Source: Deinococcus sp. JMULE3 (GTDB taxonomy: Bacteria > Deinococcota > Deinococci > Deinococcales > Deinococcaceae). Taken from it: 40,000 nt of DNA. Under the pieces are notes generated by a model, which was given only the letters and a program-made list of their open reading frames with translations, was not told the origin of the DNA and searched no databases. Each line of letters opens with the position of its first letter. The first letter of the stretch is position 1. Shown piece by piece: positions 1-7,896 of the stretch. The DNA lies in the NCBI RefSeq assembly GCF_013337115.1, contig NZ_SGWE01000004.1, forward strand, positions 1,802,501-1,842,500, read 5' to 3'. The translations under genes were made by a program, and so were the position numbers.

Positions 1-1168
1 GCTGTACGCCTACGTCTCCCGCGGCCTGATCCGCAGCGTCCCCGGCCCGTCCGGCACCCGGCAGCGCCGCTACGACGCGGGCGACGTGCAGGCCCTCGCC
101 GGACGGCAGGCCACCCGCCGCGACCCGCAGGCCGGCGTGCAGGCGGCCGTGCAGGGCAGCCTCGACGGGCTGCGCGCCGGGGGGACCGGGGGCGTGACGC
201 CCATCCTCGACAGCGCCCTGACCCGCATCGAGGACGGCACGCTGGCCTACCGGGGCGTGGACGCCCGGCACCTTGCCGACACGGCCACCGTCGAGGACGT
301 CGCCGCGCTGCTGTGGACTGGTGACACCGGCACGCGGCCTACGCTGCCACTGCGCGCCCGGCTGAACCTCAGCCGCCACCCGCGCGCCGACACGCCCCTG
401 GAAGCCCTGGGGTACGCGCTGACGTACGCGGGCGCGCACGACCCGGACGCCCTCGACACCCGCCCGGAAACCGGTCCCCGTCAGGCCGCGCGCATCCTGA
501 CGCTGCTGCACGCCACCGCCGAACGGCACGCCCGCCTGCCGCCCGCCCCCGACCTGCCGCTGCACGCCCGGCTGGCCCGCACCTGGGGCCGCCCGGACGG
601 CGCAGACCTGCTGCGCCGCGCGCTGATCCTCCTGGCCGACCACGAACTGAACGTCAGCGCCTTCACGGCCCGCGTCACGGCCAGCGGCGGCGCCAGCCTC
701 GCGCACTGCACCCTGGCGGCGCTGAGTGCCCTGCAGGGCCCCCGGCACGGCCTGGGCGCGCTGCACGCCCACGACCTCCTGAGTGCCGCCCTGAGTGGCG
801 ACGCCCGCGCGGCCCTGCGCGACGCCACCCGCCGGGCCGGGCACGCACCCGGCTTCGGGCACGCCCTCTACCCGCACGGCGACCCGCGCGCCCGCGCGCT
901 ACTGGACGCCCTGGACGTGCAGTTCCCCGAGCATCCCGTCACGCGTGCCACCCACGCGGTCATTCACGCCCACGCGGGGGACACCGCCGAGCCGCCCAAC
1001 GTGGACCTGGCGCTGGCCGCGCTGACCCTCGTACTGGGCCGCCCCGCCGGGGACGCCGTGACGCTGTTCGCGCTGGCCCGCGCGACCGGCTGGCTGGCCC
1101 ACGCCCTGGAAACCCGCGCCGGGGGGCAGTTCATCCGCCCCCGCGCCCGCTACGTCGGCCCGGCCTGA
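1..1168 (+). CDS. Citrate synthase family protein with N-terminal HTH domain (5' end outside window)
   Basis: The frame is open from base 2, so the start codon lies to the left of the window; the GTG at 86 is an internal Val codon. The first ~30 visible residues (SRGLIRS, then GTRQRRYDAGDVQALAGR) read like the second half of a MerR/HTH-17 DNA-binding domain. The remaining ~330 residues are a citrate synthase fold: an N-terminal YRGVDARHLAD segment, HELNVSAFTARV, the GPRHG catalytic-histidine region and the GFGHALYPHGDPR motif of the second active-site histidine. The family condenses acetyl-CoA or propionyl-CoA with oxaloacetate; which acyl-CoA is used here cannot be told. Such HTH-fused forms are often annotated as citrate synthase, but the DNA-binding part suggests a regulatory or alternative-substrate role (inference). 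The gene ends 2 nt from the convergent MFS gene. Confidence 0.85.
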   Translation, partial: LYAYVSRGLIRSVPGPSGTRQRRYDAGDVQALAGRQATRRDPQAGVQAAVQGSLDGLRAGGTGGVTPILDSALTRIEDGTLAYRGVDARHLADTATVEDVAALLWTGDTGTRPTLPLRARLNLSRHPRADTPLEALGYALTYAGAHDPDALDTRPETGPRQAARILTLLHATAERHARLPPAPDLPLHARLARTWGRPDGADLLRRALILLADHELNVSAFTARVTASGGASLAHCTLAALSALQGPRHGLGALHAHDLLSAALSGDARAALRDATRRAGHAPGFGHALYPHGDPRARALLDALDVQFPEHPVTRATHAVIHAHAGDTAEPPNVDLALAALTLVLGRPAGDAVTLFALARATGWLAHALETRAGGQFIRPRARYVGPA

Positions 1169-1170
1169 AC

Positions 1171-2352
1171 TCAGCGGCGGATCAGCGTGAATGCGCGTCC
1201 GCCGAGCAGGGTGATCAGCGCGGCGCTGCCCAGCGCGATGCCCAGCGCCCAGGTGAGGCCGACGTGGTCGGCGACGAACCCGATGGCGGGCGGCCCGAGC
1301 AGGAACCCGCCGTATCCGATGGCGGCGACGGCGGCGATGCCGCGCCCGGCGAGGGCGTGCCCGGCCGTGCCGTACATGACGGGCACGACGTTGCTGAGGC
1401 CCAGGCCCGAGAGGGCGAAACCGAGCGTGGCGGGCACCGGGTCGCGCCACAGCAGCGCCACGGCGAGACCAACGGCGGTGACCAGGGAGCCGATGCGGAC
1501 GATCTGTTCGTCGCCGAGGCGGGCGCGGCCCAGGTCGCCGAACCAGCGGCCCAGGGTCATGGTGGCGACGAACGCGGCGTACCCGAGTCCGGCGGCGCCG
1601 CCGGGGACGTTCAGGACGTCCCGGAAGTACAGGGCGGCCCAGTCGTAGTTGGCGCCCTCGGCGAGCATGCCCAGGAAGCACAGCAGGCCCAGCAGCAGGA
1701 CCGGGAGGGTCAGGACCGGTCCCGCTGGGGTGGCGGTGGTCTGGGTGTCGTCCTGGGGGGTGTCCCCGGCGGGGTCGGGGATCAGGAGGCGCAGCGTGAC
1801 GGCGGCCAGCAGGAGGGTCGTGGCGACCACGAGGCCCGCGTGCAGGGGGATGGACACGCGGCCGATCAGGAGGCTGCCCGCCCCGGCGCCGAGCAGACTG
1901 CCCAGGCTGAAGTAGGCGTGCAGGCGGCTCATGATCGGGCGGCCCAGGGTGCGTTCGACCGTGACGCCCTGGGCGTTCATGGCGACGTCCATGACGCCGT
2001 TCGTGGCGCCCAGGATCGCCAGCGCGGCGATCAGGGTGGGGAGGCTGGGCGCGAGGACAGGCAGCAGCAGGCTGAGCAGGAACAGCACGGTGGCGACGCG
2101 GGTGACGGGCGCGCTGCCCCAGCGGGCGATCCAGCGGCCCACGAGGCTCATGCTGGTCACGGCGCCGATGCCGCTGGCGAGCAGGGCCACGCCGATCTGC
2201 GCGGGGGTCAGGCCCAGCCCGTCGCGCACGCCGGGGATGTTCACGGCCCAGGTGGCGAACACGGCGCCGTTCACCATGAAGACGGTGTTCAGCGCGCGGC
2301 GGGCGGCCTCGGCGCGGGGCTGGGGGGTGGTGGCGGGGGCGGCGGTGGTCAT
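1171..2352 (-). CDS. MFS transporter, YbjJ-like
   Basis: This 393-residue protein is very hydrophobic, with about 12 predicted membrane segments, as expected for a major facilitator superfamily permease. The conserved stretch around residues 115-155 (NGVMDVAMNAQGV, then MSRLHAYFSLGSLLGA) is typical of the YbjJ/MosC-like MFS branch, whose substrates are poorly known. A hydrophilic loop with Asp and Thr residues (about 190-205) separates the two six-helix halves. The gene is divergent from the LacI-type regulator at 2434; an 18/20 symmetric palindrome in the gap makes it a likely target of that regulator (inference). Its 3' end nearly touches the convergent citrate synthase gene. The transported compound is unknown, perhaps a sugar given the LacI partner. 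Confidence 0.85.
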   Translation of the reverse strand: MTTAAPATTPQPRAEAARRALNTVFMVNGAVFATWAVNIPGVRDGLGLTPAQIGVALLASGIGAVTSMSLVGRWIARWGSAPVTRVATVLFLLSLLLPVLAPSLPTLIAALAILGATNGVMDVAMNAQGVTVERTLGRPIMSRLHAYFSLGSLLGAGAGSLLIGRVSIPLHAGLVVATTLLLAAVTLRLLIPDPAGDTPQDDTQTTATPAGPVLTLPVLLLGLLCFLGMLAEGANYDWAALYFRDVLNVPGGAAGLGYAAFVATMTLGRWFGDLGRARLGDEQIVRIGSLVTAVGLAVALLWRDPVPATLGFALSGLGLSNVVPVMYGTAGHALAGRGIAAVAAIGYGGFLLGPPAIGFVADHVGLTWALGIALGSAALITLLGGRAFTLIRR

Positions 2353-2387
2353 GGGTGGGACCTCAGGGGTGGGGGAGGTGCAGGTGG

Positions 2388-2407
2388 GATCTGAATCGTT
2401 TCAGATC
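2388..2407. promoter_or_regulatory. LacI-type operator palindrome
   Basis: The sequence GATCTGAA-TCGT-TTCAGATC has perfect 8-bp arms and a central CG, so 18 of 20 positions are symmetric. Size and central CG match LacI/GalR-family operators. It sits between the divergent MFS and LacI genes, just upstream of the -10 box used by the regulator, so it could repress both genes. The assignment to the neighbouring regulator is inference. Confidence 0.7.
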
Positions 2408-2421
2408 GGGTCTCCATACGC

Positions 2422-2427
2422 TACCAT
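2422..2427 (+). promoter_or_regulatory. Leaderless-type -10 box (TACCAT) of the LacI gene
   Basis: TACCAT ends 6 nt before the ATG at 2434, leaving no room for a ribosome binding site. It fits the TANNNT pattern repeated at many starts in this window. Confidence 0.5.
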
Positions 2428-2433
2428 TCAGGC

Positions 2434-3546
2434 ATGCCCCCCGCCAAGCCAGTCCCCACCGGGCCGCGCGCCGCCAGCCGACCCACCCTGCGGGACGTGG
2501 CGCGCACGCTGGGCGTCAGCGTCGCCACCGTCAGCAACGCCTACAACCGCCCGGACCAGCTCAGCGAGGACCTGCGGGGCCGCATCCTGGCCGCCGCCCG
2601 CGATCTGGGCTACCAGGGCCCCGATCCGCTGGCGCGCAGCCTGCGCCGGGGCCGGACCGGCGTGCTGGGCGTCGTGTACGACGCGCCGCTGGATTACGCC
2701 TTTGCCGACCCGGCCGCCGCACTGTTTCTGGGCAGCGTCACCCGCGCCGTTCACGACCGCGACCTGAACGTCCTGCTCCTGGCCGCGCCGCACGACCCGC
2801 AGGCCGACGCCACCCTGGCCGTCCGCAACGCCAGCGTGGACGGCTTCATCGTGTACTGCGCCGCCGAGGGCAGCCCCCTGCTGCGCGCCGTGCTGGACCG
2901 CGCCCTGCCCACCGTGCTCGTCGATCAGGATCCGCAGGCAGGCAGCGCCCACGTGGGTATCGACGACGCCGGGGGCGCGCAGGCCGCCGCCGCGCACCTG
3001 CTGGACCTCGGGCACCGGCGGCTGGGCGCGCTGTGCCTGGAACTCGCCGGGGACCGCCACCCCGGTCCGGTCAGCCCCGCGCGCGAGGCGCAGGTCGCGT
3101 ACCGCACCACCGCGCAGCGCATCCGCGGTTACCGCGCCGCCACGGCCGATCACCCGGACGCCGCGCTGCACCTCATGGAGGCCGGGCAGAACACCCCCGC
3201 CGACGGCGAGGCCCTGACCCTGGACCTGCTGCGCGCCCACCCGGAGGTCACGGGCGTCGTGTGCATGAGTGACGTCCTCGCGCAGGGGGCGCTGCGGGCC
3301 GCCGCCACCCTCGGCCTGAGCGTCCCCGGCGATCTCAGCGTGATCGGCTACGACGACCTGCCCAGCTCCGGCGCGCTGAACCTCACGACCGTCTGGCAAC
3401 CCACCCCGGACAAGGGCGCGGCGGTCGGCGCGGCCATCCTCGCCCTGCTGGACGGGCAGGAGCCCGCCCCGGTCACCCTCCCGACCCGGCTGGTTGTGCG
3501 CGGCACCACCGCCTCGCCCAGACCGCCCGCCGCCCCCACTGCCTGA
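2434..3546 (+). CDS. LacI family transcriptional regulator
   Basis: This 370-residue protein has an N-terminal LacI helix-turn-helix at about residues 18-40 (TLRDVARTLGVSVATVSNAYN) and a hinge helix (DPLARSLRRGRTGVLG, 64-79). A periplasmic-binding-protein-like sensor domain follows and ends with the family hallmark SVPGDLSVIGYDDLPSS. An extension of about 17 residues precedes the usual start of the fold; the ATG at 2434 is supported by the TACCAT box 6 nt upstream. The divergent MFS gene and the palindrome at 2388-2407 suggest local control of transport plus autoregulation. galE starts 20 nt downstream but has its own -10 box. The effector is unknown; a sugar is a guess from the family. Confidence 0.9.
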   Translation: MPPAKPVPTGPRAASRPTLRDVARTLGVSVATVSNAYNRPDQLSEDLRGRILAAARDLGYQGPDPLARSLRRGRTGVLGVVYDAPLDYAFADPAAALFLGSVTRAVHDRDLNVLLLAAPHDPQADATLAVRNASVDGFIVYCAAEGSPLLRAVLDRALPTVLVDQDPQAGSAHVGIDDAGGAQAAAAHLLDLGHRRLGALCLELAGDRHPGPVSPAREAQVAYRTTAQRIRGYRAATADHPDAALHLMEAGQNTPADGEALTLDLLRAHPEVTGVVCMSDVLAQGALRAAATLGLSVPGDLSVIGYDDLPSSGALNLTTVWQPTPDKGAAVGAAILALLDGQEPAPVTLPTRLVVRGTTASPRPPAAPTA

Positions 3547-3553
3547 AGCGCGC

Positions 3554-3559
3554 TACGCT
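3554..3559 (+). promoter_or_regulatory. Leaderless-type -10 box (TACGCT) of galE
   Basis: TACGCT lies between the LacI stop codon and the galE ATG, ending 7 nt before it. This suggests galE is transcribed separately as a leaderless mRNA. Confidence 0.55.
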
Positions 3560-3566
3560 GGCCCCC

Positions 3567-4559
3567 ATGAAGATTCTGGTCGTGGGCGGAGCAGGGTACA
3601 TCGGGTCTCACACGGTGCGGCAGCTGCGCCGCGCCGGGCATGAGGTCGTCGTGTTCGACAACCTGTCGAGCGGGCACCCCGAGGCCCTGCCCGCCGACGT
3701 GCCCCTGGTCCGCGGCGACCTGCTCGATGCCGACGCTGTGCGCGCCGCGCTGAACGCGCACCAGCCCGACGCCGTCATCCACTTCGCCGCGCTGATCGAG
3801 GTCGGTGAGAGCATGCGCGCCCCGGCCCGCTACTACCGCAACAACGTCGTCGGCAGCCTGAACCTGCTGCAGGGCATCGTGGAGACCCGCAAGATCCCGC
3901 TGGTGTTCTCCTCCACGGCCGCCGTGTACGGCACCACCGACCTCGTGCCCATCCCCGAGACGGCCGCCATGCAGCCCGAGAGCGTGTACGGCGAGACGAA
4001 ACTCATGACCGAGAACATGATCCACGCGTTCCACACCGCGCACGGCCTGCCGTACACGATCCTGCGGTACTTCAACGTGTGCGGCGCCGCGCCCGAGGGT
4101 GACATCGGCGAGGCGCACGCGGGCAAGAGCCACCTGATCGAGATGGCCGCCCTGACCGCCCTGGGCCAGCGCGAGAAGATGCTGATCTTCGGGGACGACT
4201 ACCCCACCCCGGACGGCACCTGCATCCGCGACTACGTGCACGTGCAGGACCTCGCCGACGCGCACGTCCTCGCCGTGGAGGCCCTGCTCGGCGGGCAGCG
4301 CAGCGATGGCACCTTCAACGTCGGGCTGGGGCGCGGCTTCAGCGTCAAGGAGGTGCTGGACACCGTGGACGAGGTCGTCGGCACGCCCCTGAACCGCGAA
4401 CTCGCCCCGCGCCGCGCCGGGGACCCGCCCCGCCTCGTGGCGGACGCCACCCGCATCCGCGAGGAACTGGGCTTCACCCCGCAGTTCACAGACCTGAAGG
4501 ACATCGTGCAGACCGCCTGGAACTGGCACAGAAGCCACCCGCACGACTTCAGGAAATGA
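3567..4559 (+). CDS. galE: UDP-glucose 4-epimerase
   Basis: This 330-residue extended-SDR protein is of normal GalE length. It shows the NAD-binding GGAGYIG motif (7-13), the SST catalytic serine/threonine region (115-117) and the YGETK catalytic Tyr141/Lys145 pair. GalE-type substrate-binding stretches also occur (LRYFNVCGAAPEGDIGE and GDDYPTPDGTCIRDYVHVQDLA). It interconverts UDP-glucose and UDP-galactose in the cytoplasm, supplying sugars for cell-envelope polysaccharide and allowing galactose use. It follows a LacI-type regulator by 20 nt but has its own leaderless-type promoter, and a strong hairpin terminator follows the stop. Confidence 0.95.
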   Translation: MKILVVGGAGYIGSHTVRQLRRAGHEVVVFDNLSSGHPEALPADVPLVRGDLLDADAVRAALNAHQPDAVIHFAALIEVGESMRAPARYYRNNVVGSLNLLQGIVETRKIPLVFSSTAAVYGTTDLVPIPETAAMQPESVYGETKLMTENMIHAFHTAHGLPYTILRYFNVCGAAPEGDIGEAHAGKSHLIEMAALTALGQREKMLIFGDDYPTPDGTCIRDYVHVQDLADAHVLAVEALLGGQRSDGTFNVGLGRGFSVKEVLDTVDEVVGTPLNRELAPRRAGDPPRLVADATRIREELGFTPQFTDLKDIVQTAWNWHRSHPHDFRK

Positions 4560-4571
4560 GTTCAGGGGGCA

Positions 4572-4600
4572 GGGGGAGGCGTGAGGCCTCTCCCTTTTTT
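4572..4600 (+). terminator. Rho-independent terminator after galE
   Basis: A 9-bp stem (GGGGGAGGC with GCCTCTCCC, one G-U pair) closes a 5-nt loop and is followed by six T residues. It lies 12 nt past the galE stop and runs into the 3' end of the convergent TetR gene. Confidence 0.85.
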
Positions 4601-5255
4601 ACGCCTCCTGTTCGGTGCTCAGTCCGGTGATCAGGGCGGTCAGGGCGTCGGGCAGCGCGGTGTCCAGGCTGAGGTGCAGCGCGCCCAGCGGGGAGTCGCG
4701 CAGGGCCTCGCGCACGGCGGGCGAGGGGTCGCTCATGGGTTGCAGGCCCGCGATGAGCGCCTGGGTGTAGGTGAGCAGGCGCGCGGGGGCGTCGCCGCGC
4801 AGGCCAGGCAGCGCGCGCTGGAGCCGGGGCGCGGTGGCGTTCAGGTGCGCGGCGACGCGCGTCTTGTGGGCGTGGGCGCGTTCGGCGCTGATGTTGTGTT
4901 CCAGGATGCCCGCCAGGAGCGGGATCAGCCGCGCGAGGTCCGGGTGCGCCAGGGTGAGGCTGCCCAGGGTGCGGGCCAGCGTGGCGGGGGTGTGGGTGCC
5001 GCCCAGGTCGAGGTGGCGGTTCAGGTCGTGGAAGAACTCGTCCAGCAGGTCCTCGTACAGGCTGAGGAACAGGTCTTCCTTGCTGGGGAAGTACGCGAAC
5101 AGCGCCGCCTTGGTGAGGTGGACCTGTTCGGCGATGGCGTTCAGGGTGAGGTCGGGGTAGCGGTGGGTGTGCCAGAGGATGCGGGCGGCGGTGAGGATCT
5201 GCGCGCGGCGTTCCTGTTTGGCGGTGTCGCTGCGGGCGCGCGTCGGGGTGACCAT
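4599..5255 (-). CDS. TetR family transcriptional regulator
   Basis: This 218-residue protein has a TetR DNA-binding head at about residues 15-60 (RRAQILTAARILWHTH, then LTLNAIAEQVHLTKAALFAYFPSKEDLFLSLYED), followed by a helical, poorly conserved ligand domain. The ATG at 5255 is preceded by a perfect TATAAT (5267 to 5262) with a 6-nt gap, so the mRNA is probably leaderless. It is divergent from an SDR/aldehyde dehydrogenase operon and likely controls it in response to an aldehyde, lipid or other hydrophobic ligand (inference from context). Its 3' end overlaps the T-tract of the galE terminator. Confidence 0.88.
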   Translation of the reverse strand: MVTPTRARSDTAKQERRAQILTAARILWHTHRYPDLTLNAIAEQVHLTKAALFAYFPSKEDLFLSLYEDLLDEFFHDLNRHLDLGGTHTPATLARTLGSLTLAHPDLARLIPLLAGILEHNISAERAHAHKTRVAAHLNATAPRLQRALPGLRGDAPARLLTYTQALIAGLQPMSDPSPAVREALRDSPLGALHLSLDTALPDALTALITGLSTEQEA

Positions 5256-5261
5256 GGGTTA

Positions 5262-5267
5262 ATTATA
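5262..5267 (-). promoter_or_regulatory. Leaderless-type -10 box (TATAAT) of the TetR gene
   Basis: On the minus strand TATAAT is followed by TAACCC and then the ATG. It is a consensus -10 hexamer 6 nt before the start codon. Confidence 0.6.
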
Positions 5268-5313
5268 TCCGATGACGTGATCGATGCTGCTAGGGTTGAT
5301 GTGATCGGGCGTG

Positions 5314-5342
5314 TTGACAAGCTAACCGTGGGTAACTAATCT
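5314..5342 (+). promoter_or_regulatory. Sigma-70-type promoter of the SDR/ALDH operon, with possible TetR sites
   Basis: TTGACA (5314-5319), a 17-nt spacer and TAATCT (5337-5342) form a near-consensus vegetative promoter, the best one in the window. The spacer and following bases carry GGTAA and TTACC half-sites (5331-5335 and 5347-5351), and GTGATCG occurs twice upstream. These are candidate TetR contacts. The promoter call is strong; the operator call is weak. Confidence 0.65.
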
Positions 5343-5386
5343 CTATTTACCAGCGGTTGCTTAAGCGTTCCGCCAGAGGAGCCCCC

Positions 5387-6223
5387 ATGACCCAGCCCAC
5401 CCCCACGAACCGGCCTGCCCCCACGACCCGACCTGCCCCCAGTACCGCCCTGATCACCGGCGCCAGCAGCGGCATCGGCGAACAGATCGCCCACCAGCTC
5501 GCCGCGCGCGGCAGCCACCTGATCCTCGTCGCCCGCAGCGAAGGCCCCCTGAACGCCCTGGCCGACACCCTCCGCGCCCGGCACGGCGTGCAGGTCCACG
5601 TCCTCCCGCAGGACCTCACCCGGCCCCACGCCGCCCGCGACCTCCTGACCCGCACCCAGGCCCTGAACCTGAACGTGGACATCCTCGTGAACAACGCGGG
5701 CTTCGCCGACTACGGCGAATTCAGCGAACTGGACGTCCAGAAGCAGCTCGACATGATTCAGGTGAACATCACCGCCCTGACCGAACTCACCCACGCGTAC
5801 CTGCCCGCCATGCGCGCCCGTGGCCGGGGTCGCGTCCTGAACATCGCCAGCACCGCCGCGTTCCTCCCCGGACCCCTCATGGCCGTGTACTACGCCACCA
5901 AGGCCTACGTCCTGAGCTTCAGCGAGGCGCTGCACGAGGAACTGCGCGGCACCGGCGTCAGCGTCACCGCCGCCTGCCCCGGCCCGGTCGAGACCGGCTT
6001 CCAGGCCGCCGCGAACATGGGCGGCAGCCGCCTGCTGCGCGACCGCCTGACCCGCGCCGCGATCCTCCCCGCCCGCGAGGTCGCCCGGCAGGCCGTGACC
6101 GCCATGCTGCGCGGCGAGGCCGTCCACGTCATCGGAACCTTCAACCGCCTCCAGACCTTCCTGCCCCGCCTGCTGCCCCGCCGCGCCCTGCCCCCACTGA
6201 TCCGCCGCATCCAGGGCCGCTGA
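5387..6223 (+). CDS. SDR family NAD(P)-dependent oxidoreductase
   Basis: This 278-residue classical short-chain dehydrogenase starts at the ATG at 5387, chosen because AGAGGAG lies 5 nt upstream; an earlier in-frame TTG at 5357 has no such site. A Thr/Pro-rich tail of ~18 residues precedes the Rossmann core. It has TGASSGIG (24-31, cofactor binding), NNAG (102-105), catalytic Ser155 and the YxxxK pair Tyr168/Lys172. The PGPVETGF region is typical of the DltE/YqjQ-like group. It would reduce or oxidise an aldehyde, ketone or alcohol; the substrate is unknown. A single nucleotide separates its stop from the aldehyde dehydrogenase start, so the two form an operon and may act in sequence (alcohol to aldehyde to acid), probably under the TetR regulator. 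Confidence 0.9.
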   Translation: MTQPTPTNRPAPTTRPAPSTALITGASSGIGEQIAHQLAARGSHLILVARSEGPLNALADTLRARHGVQVHVLPQDLTRPHAARDLLTRTQALNLNVDILVNNAGFADYGEFSELDVQKQLDMIQVNITALTELTHAYLPAMRARGRGRVLNIASTAAFLPGPLMAVYYATKAYVLSFSEALHEELRGTGVSVTAACPGPVETGFQAAANMGGSRLLRDRLTRAAILPAREVARQAVTAMLRGEAVHVIGTFNRLQTFLPRLLPRRALPPLIRRIQGR

Positions 6224-6224
6224 G

Positions 6225-7661
6225 ATGCCCGTGAACCTCACCGACCCCACCCCGCAGGACCTGCGCGCCCTGTTCGACCTTCAGCGCGCCGCCCGCTGGG
6301 ACGTCGCCCGCAGCACCCCGCAGGACCGCGTCCGTACCCTGCGCCGCCTGCGGGCCGCCATCATCGCCCGGCGCGACGACCTGACCCGCGCCATCCACGC
6401 CGACTTCGGCAAGGCCCGCCTGGAAAGCGAGGTCACCGAGATCCACCACGTCATCGCCGAGATCGACCACGCCGCCCGCCACCTGCGCCACTGGATGGCC
6501 CCCCGCCCCGTCCCCGGCACGCCCGAACTGCTCGGCAGCCGCAGCTGGATCCAGAGCGAACCCCTGGGGCAGGTGCTGATCCTCTCCCCGTGGAACTACC
6601 CGTTCGGGCTGCTCATGGCCCCACTGGTCGCCGCAATTGCCGCCGGGAACGTCGTCACGCTGCGCCCCAGCGAGAAGGTCCCCCACACCGCCCGCGCCCT
6701 CCAGGCCCTGATCGGCGAGGTGTTCGACCCCGCACACGCCGCCCTGGTCATCGGGGATGTCCCCGTCGCCGACGCCCTGCTCGACCTGCCCTTCGACCAC
6801 ATCTTCTTCACCGGCAGCACCCCCGTGGGCCGCAAGGTCGCCGCGCGCGCCGCCACGCACCTCGCGTCCGTCACGCTGGAACTCGGCGGGAAATCCCCCA
6901 CCCTCCTGCTGCCGGACGCCGACCCGACCCTGGCCGGGCAGCGCACCGGCTGGGCGAAATTCCTGAACGCCGGACAGACCTGCGTCGCCCCCGACCACGC
7001 CTGGGTGCCCCCCGCACTCGAGGCGACCTTCGTGGACGCCGCCCGCACCTACCTGCGCGGCGCGTACGGCGAAGGCGCCGCCGCCCAGCGCAGCCCCGAC
7101 TACGCCCGCCTGATCGACCGCCCGGCCCTGGAGCGCCTGCTCGGCCTGATCGACGACGCCCGCACGCACGGCGCGACCCTCGCCACCGGCGGCCAGCACG
7201 ACCCCGCCGACCGCTTCCTGGCCCCCACCATCCTGACCGGCGTCACCCCCGACATGGCGATCATGCACGAGGAACTGTTCGGGCCGGTCCTCCCGGTCCT
7301 GCGCGCCCGGCCCGAAGAGGCCCTGCACTGGATCCGCCAGCGACCCAAACCCCTCGCGCTGTACGTGTACAGCCGCTCCGGCGCCGCCGCCCGCGACGTG
7401 CTGAGCCGCACCAGCGCCGGAACCAGCGTCATCAACCACGGCTTCATCCACATGATCCACCCGCACCTGCCCTTCGGCGGCACCGGCGAGAGCGGCACCG
7501 GCCAGTACCACGGCCACAGCGGCTTCCGCACCCTGTCACACGAACGGGCCGTGCTGCACCAGCGCCGCTGGAGCCCCACCGACCTGCTGCGCCCCCCCTA
7601 CGCCCGCCCCGACGTGCAGCGCCTCTGGCAGGCCCGCCGCTGGCTCGACGACCGCCGCTGA
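6225..7661 (+). CDS. Aldehyde dehydrogenase, class 3 type
   Basis: This 478-residue protein belongs to the NAD(P)-dependent aldehyde dehydrogenase superfamily. Catalytic elements are SPWNYP (Asn123), FTGSTPVG (195-202), ELGGKSP with general base Glu219, and NAGQTCVAPD with nucleophile Cys253. Its length and the C-terminal SGTGQYHGHSGFRTLSH segment match the ALDH3/coniferyl- or fatty-aldehyde dehydrogenase group, which lacks the N-terminal extension of ALDH1/2. It oxidises aldehydes to acids in the cytoplasm. It starts 1 nt after the SDR stop, pointing to co-transcription. An element A repeat and a convergent LacI gene follow. The exact substrate cannot be read from sequence. Confidence 0.92.
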   Translation: MPVNLTDPTPQDLRALFDLQRAARWDVARSTPQDRVRTLRRLRAAIIARRDDLTRAIHADFGKARLESEVTEIHHVIAEIDHAARHLRHWMAPRPVPGTPELLGSRSWIQSEPLGQVLILSPWNYPFGLLMAPLVAAIAAGNVVTLRPSEKVPHTARALQALIGEVFDPAHAALVIGDVPVADALLDLPFDHIFFTGSTPVGRKVAARAATHLASVTLELGGKSPTLLLPDADPTLAGQRTGWAKFLNAGQTCVAPDHAWVPPALEATFVDAARTYLRGAYGEGAAAQRSPDYARLIDRPALERLLGLIDDARTHGATLATGGQHDPADRFLAPTILTGVTPDMAIMHEELFGPVLPVLRARPEEALHWIRQRPKPLALYVYSRSGAAARDVLSRTSAGTSVINHGFIHMIHPHLPFGGTGESGTGQYHGHSGFRTLSHERAVLHQRRWSPTDLLRPPYARPDVQRLWQARRWLDDRR

Positions 7662-7731
7662 CCCGACCGCCACTGTCCGGAACCCTGCGCCCCGGAATCC
7701 CGCGGTTCCGAACCCCGCGGCCCCGGACTGA

Positions 7732-7886
7732 TACGGACTCGGATTGAACGGCTTATACAGCCGTTCAATCTGAGCGGATGCGACTCGCAGAGCTGCGGAG
7801 CAGAGAAGGAGCGAAACGCCCCTCCGGACGTGGAGTTGGCAACCCGGTGCTGTCCCGGGTTGTGAATGAAACAAACGGAACCCGTA
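7732..7886 (-). repeat. Element A copy 1 (155 bp, reverse orientation)
   Basis: Forward orientation is defined as the one beginning TACGGATTCCG; this copy is inverted. Flanks are TGA (7729-7731) and TGG (7887-7889). Hairpin 2 is a perfect 12-bp stem (7742-7753 with 7759-7770, loop TATAC). Hairpin 1 pairs CAACCCGG (7840-7847) with CCGGGTTG (7855-7862) around a 7-nt loop. It lies between the convergent aldehyde dehydrogenase and LacI genes. Confidence 0.85.
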
Positions 7887-7896
7887 TGGGCTGCGC

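Noticed and set aside
1264..2394. Long open frames antisense to real genes (for example opposite the MFS, cinA, UbiD and LptD-like genes)
   Set aside because: In GC-rich DNA such frames arise by codon bias; their products are low-complexity and the opposite strand encodes clear families.
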